A DNA stretch of 64,000 bases, taken from assembly GCA_026874595.1 (NCBI GenBank), contig CM049319.1:14721601-14785600 (forward strand), read 5' to 3'. The notes under the pieces were generated by a model. That model searched no databases and had not been told where the DNA came from. It saw only the letters and a list, made by a program, of their open reading frames with translations. This DNA comes from Sipunculus nudus. Its lineage: Eukaryota > Annelida > Sipuncula > Golfingiida > Sipunculidae. Positions 37,901-52,900 of this stretch are shown piece by piece (position 1 is the first letter of the stretch; every line of letters starts with the position of its first letter). Made by a program: the position numbers and the translations under genes.

Positions 37901-40900
37901 GTTGCTTGCCGGAAATCTTCGATTTCGGCAAGCATGTTCGTCAGTTGCGTATGTCTGTTTGTCTTTTTGTTTGTTTGTTTGTCACGACTCTCTAGGTCAC
38001 ACTTTTGCATCAATCAACTTGAAACTTACAGGCTTGATTGAGAAATTGATTTCTAGGTGCCCTATTGTTTTTGGTCAACATTGCTCCAAGGTCAAGGGTC
38101 AAGGTCACGACAGGTATGGTTAACGGTTTTTGCACCATAACTTCGCCATAAATAGGCTTATCCACTTCTGCAATAGCTCATTTTTTTCGTCATCACCTGG
38201 CCTTTCTTTTGACATGTAGCTTACTTGAATTTGCTGTTACCATGGTTACGCAATTTTGGGGAGAAATCATGGAATTTCGTGATATTTTTCAAATTTGCAG
38301 CAATCGTACTGATTCTGAGATATTTTATGTAACACAAGAATATCTCGAAATTGTTTTTTCAGATTTTGGAAATGGCCGCCAGGGGGCGTTGCAGATAAAA
38401 AAACATGAAAATTTGTTTTGGTGCTATACCTCCAGAACTATTAAACATTGGGCCATTTCCATCACAGCACCTTCAAGTGGGGTCCATGGGCTTATTTTTG
38501 CGCATAGGTGCCAAACTGCGCTATTGCCAGATTTCTCTATTTTTGGGGTAAAACTTTTGAATTTTGAAAATATGCAGTTTTCAGCTTCTAACTCTGTCAG
38601 TTTTTATGCTGGAGAGGTCAATTTTTTTGCATCTTGTAGCCCTTGGTGAGTTCTCGGTGATCCAATCAAAAATCTTGCAAAATCTCGCACCGTTTCTCGT
38701 CAAACGAGAGTCTTCGAGATTTCATTAAATATGACCTACAGGTTGTATTTTTTTAACAATGGCTTTGAAATTGATATATTTTGTGTTATTTATAAATATC
38801 TCGAAATCAGTTTTTCATTTTTTGGAAATAGCCACCAGGGGGCGTGGTACCTGAAACACTGTAAGATATCATTTTTCTGCAATATCTAAAATAATTTTAA
38901 ACATGGCACAATTTTAATCGTTGTATCTTAAACTAGGAACATTGGCTTATTCCTCCGCACATGTAGCTTTGTGCTGCCGTTACCATGGTTACCAAATTTG
39001 TGGGTTAAACTTGACGATCTGATAATATGCAGTTTTTGGCTTCTATCTCGGTTAATATTTATGTTTCAAGGGTCTAGTTTTTTGCATAAGGCTGCTTCCC
39101 CTTGGTTCTAAGTCATTCAATTGCAAGTCTCGTCAAATTTCGCTCGGTTTATCGTCAAACGAGAAAAAACGAGATTTCACGGAAATGCTTATAACTCGGC
39201 GACTTTTACAGCTACACAGGTCTAGTTTTCGGCATTTCATAACATATGACCAGCTTGACACGCCAGAAAAGAAATCAGGCCAAATCTCGCACCATATCTC
39301 GTCAAGCGAGAAAAAAAACGAGATATCATGGAAATGCTTATAACTAGGCGACTTTTACAGCTACTCAGGTCTAGTTTTTGGCATTTGGTAACATTTGGCC
39401 AACTTGACATAGTAAAACTGCGATACTTGGCGAAATTTCGCACTATATCTGGTCAAATGTGGAAAAACGAGAATTCACAGAAATCCATATAAGTCGGCGA
39501 CTTTCACGGCTAGACAGGTCTAGTTTTTGGCATTCATTAACATTTGGACGGCTTGACATGACAAACCTGCAAGACTGGCCAAATCTCGCACCATATCTCG
39601 TCAAACGATAAAAAAGGAGATTTCACAGAAATGCTAATAACTCGGCGACTTTTACAGCTAGACAGATGTAGTTTTCGCCATTTCATAACATTTAGAGAGT
39701 TTGATATGACAAATCTACAAGACTGGCCAAATCCTGCACCATATCTCGTCAAACGAGAAAACACGAGAGTACACGGAAATGCTTATAACTCGGCGACTTT
39801 TACAGCTAGACGGATCTAGTTTTCGCATTTCGTAACGTTTGGCCGTCTTGACATAATAGAACTGCTCGTCTTGCCAAATCTCGTACTATATCTCGTCAAG
39901 CGAGAAAAAAAACATTATTTCACGTAAATGCTGATAACACGGCGACTTTTGCAGCTAGACAGGTCTAGTTTCCGGCATTTTGTAATATTTGACAAACCTG
40001 ACATGACAAAACTGGAAATCTCGCCAAAGCTCGCACCATTTCACGTCAAACGAGAAAACACGAGATTTCAGGCAAATGCTTATAACTCAGCGGCTTTTAT
40101 AGCTAGACAGGTCTAATTTTCGGCATTTCATATCATGTGGCCAGCTTGACATGACAAACCTGAAAACGTCTCACTGCTTCTTGTCAAACGAGATTAACGG
40201 GATTTCATGAAAAAATTTTGAACTTGGTCCCTTTTACACTAGAAAGATATGCAGCTGTTAAAGGTCAGCATGCATAAATAAACATATTATCCGTTTCTGC
40301 TGCCCCCACAATGTTGCTCATTCATATGACTGTTTCTACATGCACTCTCTGTCTATCTGTCTGTATCATTTCCATTTCCGGCAAGCGCGTGACCTCTGGT
40401 CATCTTGTCTGTTTGTTTGTTTGTCTGTCCAGTCTCTACAGGTCGCAATTTTCATCCCATCGCTTTCAAACTTTCACAGTTTGTGTAGAATCAAAAATGC
40501 AAGAAGCCTATTGTTTTTGGGCAATATAGGTCAAAGGTCAAGGTCAAGGTCATCAAAAGTTCCTAAAGTGCTCTTTTCTTCATATCTCCATTACTATTTG
40601 TCATAGCCACTTCAAACATGGCTCATTTTAATCGGCATTCCAAGGCCTTTCTTCTGATATATATGTTGCTGAAATCTGCTGTTTCTATGGTTACACATTT
40701 TGGGGGAAAACTCATGATTTTCGAAAATAAAAGGCCTACTTTTTCTAACTTTGTCATTTTTAAAGCTAGAGAGTTCTAGTTTTTTGCATCATATAGTACT
40801 AAATAAGCTTTTTATCATACCAGTGAAAGTCTCGTAAAATCTTGCACCATTTCTCGTCAAACGAGAATTTTCGAGATTTCATTAAATATGGCTTACAGGT

Positions 40901-43900
40901 CGCATTTTTTAAACTATGACTTTGAAAATGACATATTTTGTGTTATTTAGAAATATCTCGAAACCAATTTTTCATTTTTTGGAAATAGCCACCAGGGGGC
41001 GTGGTACATGAAACACTGTAACATATCATTTTTCTGCAATATCTCAAAAAATATTAAACGTGACACCATTTTTTTGGTCGTATCTGAAACTAGGAACATT
41101 GGCTTATCCCTTCGCACATGTTGCTTTGTGCTGCCGTTACCATGGTTACCAAATTTTGGGGTAAAACTTGACAATCTGAAAATTCGGAGTTTTCCAGCTT
41201 CTATCTCTGTTGATATTTGCGATAGAAAGGTCTGGTTTTTGGCGTTTGACAGCATCCCTCCAGTTCTAAGCCATTCAATCGCAAGTCTCGTCATATCTCG
41301 CACCGTTTCTCGTGAAAAGAGAACACGTGACCATTCAAAGAAATGCCTATAATTCTGTCATTTTTCACGCTACAGACACATGGCTTGCAGCGCCGGATAG
41401 CGGCTGACACTTGCAGTCACATTCAGGGGTCGCATTGTCAGTCTCGTCAAATCTCGCGCCGTGTTTCACCAAACCACGAAGTCACGTGCCGTCGCCGCAA
41501 GTGGCGGCAGGGTCCTTACGGTGGGCGGCCGGCGTGTGCAGCGGTGCGTGACGGCCTCTCCGGGCCCCATCTATGATCATACATGTTGGAGGCACAGTCA
41601 CAACTTTATTGCTTGCCGGAAATCTTCGATTTTCACAAGCTGGTTGGTCAGTCGCGGATGTCTGTTTGTCTGTTTGTTTGTTTGTCTGTCCAGTCTCTAC
41701 AGGTCGCAATTTTCATCCCATCGCTTTCAAACTTTCACAGTTTGTGTAGAATCAAAAATGCAAGAAGCCTATTGTTTTTGGGCAATATAGGTCAAAGGTC
41801 AAGGTCAAGGTCATCAAAAGTTCCTAAAGTGCTCTTTTCTTCATATCTCCATTACTATTTGTCATAGCCACTTCAAACATGGCTCATTTTAATCGGCATT
41901 CCAAGGCCTTTCTTCTGATATATATGTTGCTGAAATCTGCTGTTTCTATGGTTACACATTTTGGGGGAAAACTCATGATTTTCGAAAATAAAAGGCCTAC
42001 TTTTTCTAACTTTGTCATTTTTAAAGCTAGAGAGTTCTAGTTTTTTGCATCATAAAGTACTAAATAAGCTTTTTATAATACCAATGAAAGTCTCGTAAAA
42101 TCTTGCACCATTTCTCGTCAAACGAGAATTTTCGAGATTTCATTAAATATGGCTTACAGGTCGCATTTTTTAAACTATGACTTTGAAAATGACATATTTT
42201 GTGTTATTTAGAAATATCTCGAAACCAATTTTTCATTTTTTGGAAATAGCCACCAGGGGGCGTGGTACATGAAACACTGTAACATATCATTTTTCTGCAA
42301 TATCTCAAAAAATATTAAACGTGACACCATTTTTTTGGTCGTATCTGAAACTAGGAACATTGGCTTATCCCTTCGCACATGTTGCTTTGTGCTGCCGTTA
42401 CCATGGTTACCAAATTTTGGGGTAAAACTTGACAATCTGAAAATTCGGAGTTTTCCAGCTTCTATCTCTGTTGATATTTGCGATAGAAAGGTCTGGTTTT
42501 TGGCGTTAGACAGCATCCCTCCAGTTCTAAGCCATTCAATCGCAAGTCTCGTCATATCTCGCACCGTTTCTCGTGAAACGAGAACACGTGACCATTCAAA
42601 GAAATGCCTATAATTCTGTCATTTTTCACGCTACAGACACATGGCTTGCAGCGCCGGATAGCGGCTGACACTCGCAGTCACATTCAGGGGTCGCATTGTC
42701 AGTCTCGTCAAATCTCGCGCCGTGTTTCACCAAACCACGAAGTCACGTGCCGTCGCCGCAAGTGGCGGCAGGGTCCTTACGGTGGGCGGCCGGCGTGTGC
42801 AGCGGTGCGTGACGGCCTCTCCGGGCCCCATCTATGATCATACATGTTGGAGGCACAGTCACAACTTTATTGCTTGCCGGAAATCTTCGATTTTCGCAAG
42901 CTGGTTGGTCACCCGCGTATGTTTGTTCCTTCACCTTATGTTTTACACTAATATCACAAAACTTATTTTTCATTTTCCGGATATGGCTGCTAGGGGGCGC
43001 TGCACTAGACCCATCCAAACAAATCAGTTTTTGGACATATTTCCGTAAGAGTAACTTATTTTCTTTCTCTTGGCCTTCTGCAAAACGTCATCTGGTGTCC
43101 ATCTTGTGTTACTTTGTCAGTATGTCTGTCTGTTTGTCAGTTATCTTCAAATTCGCCTATTTGCTGGTTCTTGCATCTCACATAAAGCAATCAACAAGCC
43201 AGATATTTGGAGGAATCCTTTTGAAACGATTACATCTCATGCCATTCACTAATATCACGAAACGCATTTGTCGTCTTCAGGATATGTCCACTAGAGGGCG
43301 CTGCAGTCGAACATCCCCAATATATCATTATTTGGCCATATCTCCAAAACTAGAAACCTCAATTACATAAATTATACCTTGTTTTCTTCCTCTGGGTCTT
43401 CCCCATAACCTGGTTAAGTCATCTTGTCTTCATCTTGTGTCCCTTTGTCAGTATGTCTGTTTGTTTGTCAGTTGTCCTCAAATTCGCCTGCTTGTTTGTT
43501 CTTTCGTCTCACTAATAGAATTCTACAGGCCACAGTTTTTAAAGAATCTTTTTCAAACTATTAAATCTTATGTCTTACAGTTATATCTCGAAACAAATTA
43601 TTAGCGAATCTGTGAGCTTATGCTATGGTGCAGCGTCGTCCGTCGTCTGCATGTTAACCATAGCTATCTCAAAAACGGCAGGAACTAGCACTACCAATTT
43701 TTTTTGTAAATAAGCAGTCATCTGAAAAGCTCTATCGTATTTTGTTTATTTTTTGGCTTTGTGCATTTACTGAGATTTTATAGCTAAAAGCTAAAAAAAG
43801 CTTTAAAAATTTTCTTCTGCGAAACTGTCCAGCCAAATTGAACAATATTTCTAAGAAATGATCTCTTGAACAATTTATCTCAAGTTTGTTCGAATGGTTT

Positions 43901-46900
43901 CAGTTCGGAGATTGAACAGGAGGTTGAACTTAGTCATCTGTCCAAAAAAGCAAACTAAAATGAAAATCTCAGAAACGGCTAGAGCTGCCATTAACAAATT
44001 TTATACCTATGTTTGTCTCATATGTCATATCTGAAATTGAGGTATTGGTGGCGCCACTTACATTGATCTGTTTTTTACAAGGGAAAATGTAATTTAAGAC
44101 TCTCCAGCTTATACTCTGTTTTATGATGAAACCGTTAAGCTGATTGGTTAAAACTTTACAAGAATTTTTCTATGGTAGGTTTCTGTCAGTTGTATAAGAA
44201 GAGATTGGGTAAATGCAACTTTAAAAAGCAGTGTAGCCAATTGAAAACTATGATTTATTTTCTTGTTCTGAATCTACTCGATAATCTGAGTAGGTCATCT
44301 GGTCTTATTCTTGTGTCATTTTTTGAGTATGTCTGTCTGTTTGTCAGTGATCCTAAATTTTGCCTGCTTGCCGGACCTTGCTTCTTGCAGTTAACAATTT
44401 TCAGGACACAGTTTTGCGGGAATCCTTTTTGAACTGGAACAACATCTTCTTTCTTACATTAAATTTTCAAAAGAATTTTTTAATGTTTGGGATATGGTCC
44501 GACACTATAAACTCTACCTACTAAAACTATAGCTCATTTTGCTTCTCTTTACGTTCCCAACTTTTTTTTGGTAGTCTGTTGTCTCAGGTGTGTCAGTATA
44601 TCTGTCTGTTTTGAGCTATGTCTGCTTTCATGATCTTTTGTGTGATATGTGTCATTCAACAGGCAAAACTTTCCAGCAATCGCTCTGAAAGTCATTCAAT
44701 TGATAGAAAACCGACAGTTTGTCCTGTTTGTTTCGCTGTCTTATTTCCGGCCATTTCCGGCAAGCGTTCGACCTCTGGTCGTCTAGTCTGTTTGTTTGTT
44801 TGTCTGTCCAGTCTCTAGAGGTCGCAATTTTGATCCCATCGCTTTCAAACTTTCACAGTTTGTGTAAAATCAAAAATGCAAGAAGCCTATTGTTTTTGGG
44901 CAATATAGGTCAAAGGTCAAGGTCAAGGTCATCAAAAGTTCCTAAAGTGCTCTTTTCTTCATATCTCCATTACTATTTGTCATAGCCACTTCAAACAGGG
45001 CTCATTTTAATCGGCATTCCAAGGCCTTTTTTCTGATATATATGTTGCTGCAATCTGCTGTTTCTATGGTTACACATTTTTGGGGAAAACTCATGATTTT
45101 CGAAAATAAAAGGCCTGATTTTTCTAACTTTGTCATTTTTAAAGCTAGAGAGTTCTAGTTTTTTGCATCAGATAGTACTAAATAAGCTTTTTATCATACA
45201 AGTGAAAGTCTCGTAAAATCTTGCACCATTTCTCGTCAAACGAGAATTTTCGAGATTTCATTAAATATGGCTTACAGGTCGCATTTTTTAAACTATGACT
45301 TTGAAAATGACATATTTTGTGTTATTTAGAAATATCTCGAAACCAATTTTTCATTTTTTGGAAATAGCCACCAGGGGGCGTGGTACATGAAACACTGTAA
45401 CATATCATTTTTCTGCAATATCTCAAAAAATATTAAACGTGACACCATTTTTTTGGTCGTATCTGAAACTAGGAACATTGGCTTATCCCTTCGCACATGT
45501 TGCTTTGTGCTGCCGTTACCATGGTTACCAAATTTTGGGGTAAAACTTGACCATCTGAAAATTCGGAGTTTTCCAGCTTCTATCTCTGTTGATATTTGCG
45601 ATAGATAGGTCTGCTTTTTGGCGTTAGACAGCATCCCTCTAGTTCTAAGCCGTTCAATCGCAAGTCTCGTCATATCTCGCACCGTTTCTCGTGAAACGAG
45701 AACACGTGACCATTCAAAGAAATGCCTATAATTCTGTCATTTTTTACGCTACAGACACATGGTTTGCAGCGCTGGATAGCGGCTGACACTCGCAGTCACA
45801 TTCAGGGGTCACATTGTTGGTCTCGTCAAATCTCGCGCCGTTTTTCGCCATACCACGAAGACACGTGCCGTCGCCGCAAGTGGCGACAGGGTCCTTACGG
45901 TGGGCGGCCGGCGTGTGCAGCGGTCCGTGACGGCCTCTCCGGGCCCGGTCTATGATCATACATGTTGGAGGCACAGTCACAACTTTATTGCTTGCCGGAA
46001 ATCTTCGATTTTCGCAAGCTGGTTGGTCAGTCGCGGATGTCTGTTTGTCTGTTTGTTTGTTTGTCTGTCCAGTCTCTAGAGGTCGCAATTTTGATCCCAT
46101 CGCTTTCAAACTTTCACAGTTTGTGTAAAATCAAAAATGCAAGAAGTCTATTGTTTTTGGGCAATATAGGTCAAAGGTCAAGGTCAAGGTCATCAAAAGT
46201 TCCTAAAGTGCTCTTTTCTTCATATCTCCATTACTATTTGTCATAGCCACTTCAAACAGGGCTCATTTTAATCGGCATTCCAAGGCCTTTTTTCTGATAT
46301 ATATGTTGCTGCAATCTGCTGTTTCTATGGTTACACATTTTTGGGGAAAACTCATGATTTTCGAAAATAAAAGGCCTGATTTTTCTAACTTTGTCATTTT
46401 TAAAGCTAGAGAGTTCTAGTTTTTTGCATCAGATAGTACTAAATAAGCTTTTTATCATACAAGTGAAAGCCTCGTAAAATCTTGCACCATTTCTCGTCAA
46501 ACGAGAATTTTCGAGATTTCATTAAATATGGCTTACAGGTCGCATTTTTTAAACTATGACTTTGAAAATGACATATTTTGGGTTATTTAGAAATATCTCG
46601 AAACCAATTTTTCATTTTTTGGAAATAGCCACCAGGGGGCGTGGTACATGAAACACTGTAACATATCATTTTTCTGCAATATCTCAAAAAATATTAAACG
46701 TGACACCATTTTTTTGGTCGTATCTGAAACTAGGAACATTGGCTTATCCCTTCGCACATGTTGCTTTGTGCTGCCGTTACCTTGGTTACCAAATTTTGGG
46801 GTAAAACTTGACCATCTGAAAATTTGGAGTTTTCCAGCTTCTATCTCTGTTGATATTTGCGATAGATAGGTCTGCTTTTTGGCGTTAGACAGCATCCCTC

Positions 46901-49900
46901 TAGTTCTAAGCCGTTCAATCGCAAGTCTCGTCATATCTCGCACCGTTTCTCGTGAAACGAGAACACGTGACAATTCAAAGAAATGCCTATAATTCTGTCA
47001 TTTTTTACGCTACAGACACATGGTTTGCAGCGCTGGATAGCGTCTCGTCAAATCTCGCGCCGTTTTTCGCCATACCACGAAGACACGTGCCGTCGCCGCA
47101 AGTGGCGGCAGGGTCCTTACGGTGGGCGGCCGGCGTGTGCAGCGGTCCGTGACGGCCTCTCCGGGCCCCGTCTATGATCATACATGTTGGAGGCACAGTC
47201 ACAACTTTATTGCTTGCCGGAAATCTTCGATTTTCGCAAGCTGGTTGGTCAGTCGCGGATGTCTGTTTGTTACTTGCCGGAAATCTTCGATTTTCGCAAG
47301 TATGTTGGTCAGTTCCGTATGTTTGTTTGTTTGTTTGTCTGTCTGTCTGTTTGTTTGTCGGTGCTCTACAGGCCACAATTCTGAAGCAATCGCCCTGAAA
47401 CTTATAGAAAAAGTGTAAAATCGAAAACCCTGGGTGCCTATTGTTTTTGGCCTTGAACGGTTCAAGGTCAAGGTCAGGGTCCCTGAAAAACCTTAAAACG
47501 GATTTTCCTTCATATCTTTGTAAAAAATAATCGTAGCGGCTTAATCTTTAGCTCATTTTATTCCTCATCATGTTACCTTTCCACATGCTAGCAAATATCT
47601 CTGATCATTCGTTACCATAGTAACGTATTTTTGGGAAGAAATGATAGAATTCGATATTTTCTTTCTAAATTTTTTCATTTTTAAAGCTAGAGAGTTCTAG
47701 TTTTCTGCATCAGGTAGTATTTCATGAGCTGTTTATGATAGAATTGTTAATCCCGCAAAACCTCGCACTATTTCTCGTCAACGAGAGTTTTCGAGATTTC
47801 ATTAAATATGACCTGCAGGTTGCATTTTATTAACAATGGCTTTGAAATTAATGTATTTTGTGTTATTTATAAATATCTCGAAATTGTTTTTTCATTTTTT
47901 TAAAAAAGCCACCAGGGGGCGTGGTACTGGTAACACTACAACTTATCATTTTTGCACAACATCTTAAAAAATATTAAGCATATAACAATTTCTTTTGTCG
48001 CATCTAAGACTAGGATCATTGGCTTATTCCTGGGTACATGTAGCTTTGTGCTGCCGTTACCATGGTAACCAAATTTTGGGGTAAAACTTGACAATCTGAA
48101 AATAATTAGTTTTTTGCTTCTATCTCTGTTGATATTTATACTACAAGGGTCTAGTTTTCTGCATGAGGTAGCATTCCTTTGGCTCTAATCTAGTCAATTG
48201 GAAGTCTCGTAGAATCTCGATCTGTTTTTCTGTCAAACGAGAAATTACGAGATTTCGCAGAAATGCTATTAACTCGATCACGTTTTAGGTTAAAGAGTAT
48301 ACGGTTTCAGCCTCTGGTAGCCTTTCGGAAGCTTAACATGATAAAACTGCAAATCTCGCCAAATCTCGCATCATCTCCCGCCAAATGAGAATATTCGATA
48401 TTTTGAACAAAATATTCAACAAATGTCTTTATCTCTTTCAATTTTATGGTAGAGATTTTATTTTTCTACTGTTCAACAATCATTTGATTAGTGTTAAGTG
48501 ATATAAATGAATATCTCGTTATATCTCGCACCATTTGTCGTCAAACGAGAACAGTGGACCATTTAAACAAATGCCTATTATGCTGTCATTTTATACCTTA
48601 CAGACATATAGTTTTTAGCATTTGACAGCGTCTGACACTCTCAACCACATCATGTGATTTTATTGCAATTCTCGTCAAATCTTGCCTCGTTTTTCATCAA
48701 ATAATGAAAATACATCCAATTGCCGTGAGCACAAGTGGCTTCAGGGTTGACCGGTAAGTGCCGGCAAGGCTATTACAGTTACATGTTGGCGTGCGCGGTC
48801 ATGCATGAATCTCACAAAGCAGCATTGAATAGAGGACAAAAGCCGCTAAATGTGGAGGGAACACACCTGTGATTTTTATTGTGTCCCCTTGTACGGCCAC
48901 TTGTGTTGCCGGGAACCACTGGCAAATCTTTGAAACCAGGGACGGATCCCCGATTTTGTAGTTGGGTGTGTCAAAATATGGGCTGATCCCTGGTTTAGCA
49001 GTTGGGGGCAGGAGTAAAATTTTAATTATACATCAAATATATATATTAAAATAAAATATCTGGAAACTTATTTTTTTCCTTTTAGAAAATAGCCCCCAGT
49101 TGGCGCTGCACCAATCATTATTGTGCCATATCTCCAAAACTATAGACAGTGTCACAACATTGATTGCAGCTTCTGAAACTAGATTTAAAGCCTTTAACCT
49201 CGTGGGGACTCTGTCGTATTCCGCGGGGGTTAAATTTTAATTATACATAAAATATATATCATTAAAAATAAAATATCTCGAAACTATTTTTTTTTTCCTT
49301 TCAGATGGCGCTGCAGTAATCATTATTGTGCCATATCTCCAAAACTATTGACGGTGTCACAACATTGATTGCAGCTTCTGAAACTATATTTAATGCGTTT
49401 AACCTTGTTGGGACTCTGTCGTATTCTGTGGGGGTTAAATTTTAATTATACATAGAATATATATAATAAAAATTAAAATATCGCGAAACTATTTTTTTTC
49501 CTTTCAGATGGCGCTGCAGCAATCATTATTGTGCCATATCTCCAAAACTATAGACAGTGTCACAACATTGATTGCAGCTTCTGAAACTAGATTTAAAGCG
49601 TTTAACCTCGTGGGGACTCTGTCGTATTCCGCGGGGGTTAAAGTTTAATTATACATAAAATATATATAATTAAAAATAAAATATCTCGAAACTATTTTTT
49701 TTTCCTTTCAGATGGTGCTGCAGTAATCATTATTGTGCCATATCTCCAAAACTTTAGACGGTGTCACAACATTGATTGCAGCTTCTGAACCTAGATTTAA
49801 TGCGTTTTCCTCGTGGTGACATTGTCATATTCAGCAGAAGTTTAAATTTAATTATACATCAAATATTTATTATAAAAAATAAAATATCTCGAAACTTACT

Positions 49901-52900
49901 TTTTGTCCTTTTAATAATAGCCGCCAGATGGCACTGCAGCAATCATTTTTTTGCCATATCTATAAAACTAGAGATAGTGTCACAACATTGATTGCAGCAT
50001 CTGAAACTAGATTTAATGGGTTTATCCTCGTGAAGACTCGGTCATATTCTTCCGTTACCATGGGGGCCTAATATAGGTTACAATTAAATTCTTCTTTTTC
50101 CTGAAATTCAAAATATGAAGATTTATTCTAATTGACTGACGCTTATTTTATTCATGCTTTCCATTCTCCATGACAGGAGTACATTGCCTACACATGGAGT
50201 TATTTTCCGTCTGTCTGTCTTCTCATTTGTGGCTATTGAAAATCAGCGAAATCACATAAAAATGTACTTCCATTTTAACCATGATAGCGGTTGTTCATTT
50301 GATCAAATCCAAACATTCCCTGTCTGCCTGCCTAGTAACTGTCCGTCTGTTTTGCTGTCTTATTTCCGGTCATTTCCGGAACTAGATTTAATGCCTTTAA
50401 CCTCGTGGGGACTCTGTCGTATTCTGCGGGGGTTAAATTTTAATTATACATCAAATATATATAATAAAAAAATAAAATGTCTCGAAACATTTTTTGCCCT
50501 TTTAGAAATAGCCGCCAGATGGCGCTGCAGCAATCATCATTGTGCCATATCTCCAAAACTATAGACAGTGTTATACGTTCCCTGTCTGTCTGCCTAGTAA
50601 CTGTCTGTCTGTTTCGCTGTCTTATTACCGGCCATTTCCGGCAAGTGTTCGACCTCTGGTCGTCTAGTTTGTTTGTCTGTTTGTCCGCACGCTACAGGTC
50701 GCAATTTTGCAGCAATTGATCTGAAACTTTCAGGAAAAGTGTAAAATCAGTACCTGTCCAAGCCTATTTTTTTTGGCCATGATCGGTCCAAGGTCAAGGT
50801 CATGGTTCTTGGCAACCGCTGGCGACTATGTCATGATTACATCTTGCACTTGTCATATTATTAACTGGCCATGCATGTTATTACCTGGATACAGATGCCC
50901 AAGCGTACGTGATACGACATGTCATTCAAGGTTAATATTAATGCCCATCGAACCATCAATGGTAATTTGGCATATACTCATATTAGCTTAGCACTCAGTG
51001 TTCTCAGTCATGCAACACTTAATGAAATCAACAAGCATCAGAACTGTGTGTGATGTCAGTTTGCTCTTTGAAGTGTTTTACTTAAGTATTTCTTTTAAAT
51101 AGAGTGAGTGTACATGGTTGGCTGTGTAAAAGATAATATGCGTGCCCTTTTAATAAAAATATCATGAACAGGCTTGTTGGATATTGCCTTTGTTAGCCCT
51201 AAGGGTCAATACACCACCCTCAATTCCATATGAAGACAATAAGGAATAATCTAGTTAATAATTTATAATTTTTCTTTTTTTCCAAGAAACCTTGCCCTTT
51301 TGACTCAAAAATGGAACAACAAATGAATGGTACTCAGCTGCTCAGTACCTCCACCAAGGCTTAACAACCTTCCCCTCTGTGTCTGTACCAAAATGTAATG
51401 GGCTCATCAAGAGCAGGTTCAGAATGAGTTTTGCACATATAGAAATGATTTAAGTGCGTATCATTATAAATTTGTTTACCTGTATTCAGCACTGCTCCTC
51501 GTAAAACATGGCTACACGTAAGGATCAGTCCTGATCCTGGGTGGATGATGATCCCTGATCCCCAGCTTGATCCTGCTTTCACTAGCACCACACTCTGTGC
51601 ACAAGATGACAATGACTGCTGCTCTGTGTCTGATGGAAAGCAATTATAATCATCATCAGCTATACTCATCATCAATTATACTCATCAGACCTGTCTGATT
51701 TGTCTCTGTTCTTGCCCTTTTCTATCTCTGTTCTGTATCTGAACTGGCTTAAGAAAATATTTCTCTGATTTGGTCTCCTCTATTCTAACTCTGTTCTGTA
51801 TCTGAACTGTCTCTAACCTGTCTCTGATTTGTCTCTGATCTGATCTGTCTCTGTCTCTGAGTTGCTCTGTCTCTGATCTTTTTTTTTTATTTATTTTTTT
51901 TTATTTCAATTTTTTTTTGTGGAGGTAACCGCCTCCATATTTATAATGCTAACTTAACTACATATATGTATATCAGCAGAATTCTATTCCGTTTTTGGAC
52001 TAAGTGTGCTCAACCTGTGAGCCACAGAAGCTGTTCCTGCCTCCAATCTTATCTGTCTGAAATTGTCTCTGATCATATTAGTCTCTGATATGTTTCTGAA
52101 CTGTTTCAGACTTGTCTCAGACCATTCTCTGATCTGGACTGTCTCTGACCTGTCTCTGACCTGTTAATTTTTCTTCCTCTGGCCTGTCTCCAATTTTTTT
52201 TATAAATCTCCTTTGACCTGTCATTGATCTGTTTTCTCTGTATTGCTTTAGACCTGTCTTGGGCTAGTTTGTAATCTGAATTGTCGCTCCTCTGTCTCTG
52301 ACCTGTCTCTAATCTGATTTTCCTCTAATCTGTCTCTGATCTGAATTGTCTTGAGATGATCTGTTTCTGATCTGAGCTGATCAAACCCTACCTGTAATTT
52401 TTTTTACCAGGTTGCACAAAAATTTACCAGGGGACAATTGATTATGATTCTAATGTAAAACAGAGATTATTAATTTGACCAAATTTGACTCATCAGACAC
52501 ATGATGATATTAAGATTCCATTATTTCCGGTTCTTACCTTTCAGCTTGCTGTTTGAAGAGATGCTGTTTGACATCATATGTTGTGTCTTCAGGGCTGTTA
52601 AAGCCTCTGAGAGGCTGCAAACAATGCTGAGACCTATCCATTCATTCTGCTTCCAGCACAGGGGTGCCACCACAATGCCCAACAAGCCAGCTCTAAAACT
52701 GAAAGTAATCAAATCTTATCATAACCTGGTCAGAAATCTTGTCAGTGATCATATAAGTATAATTTGCTTTCTGATATATTACCTCAATTCTTATTGCAAG
52801 TCTACTTTCAGGATTATTAGTAGTTTCTCATTTGTAGTTGGCTGAACATTTGTAAAATATAATACTCTCATTCATGCATAAACAATGTCAGACAAAGATC

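Larger units (their letters stand above)
36464..50829. repeat. 14.4-kb composite repeat block in TYSND1 intron 3
   Basis: The left edge is a 31-bp palindrome (36464-36494) whose 12-nt arms, TATAGTCGCCAG and its complement, flank CCTAGGT. The right edge is CTGGCGACTAT at 50819-50829, the inverse of the left 11-mer. Between them are five close copies of a ~1.2-kb unit, several decayed copies, a ~148-bp array and a ~200-bp array. (TGTT)nTGTC heads recur. No intact protein gene was recognised; open frames are repeated in step with the units on both strands. Whether the edges mark one element or chance repeats is unknown. Confidence 0.6.

Noticed and set aside
37806-38123. Open frames with repeated LLLAGNLRFSQAGWSVADV
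   Set aside because: They are translations of the 60-bp tandem repeat and the TGTT tract.
39050-40235. CRISPR-like regular repeats
   Set aside because: Units are ~148 bp, diverged along their length, with no short constant repeat plus unique spacers, in an intron of an animal gene.
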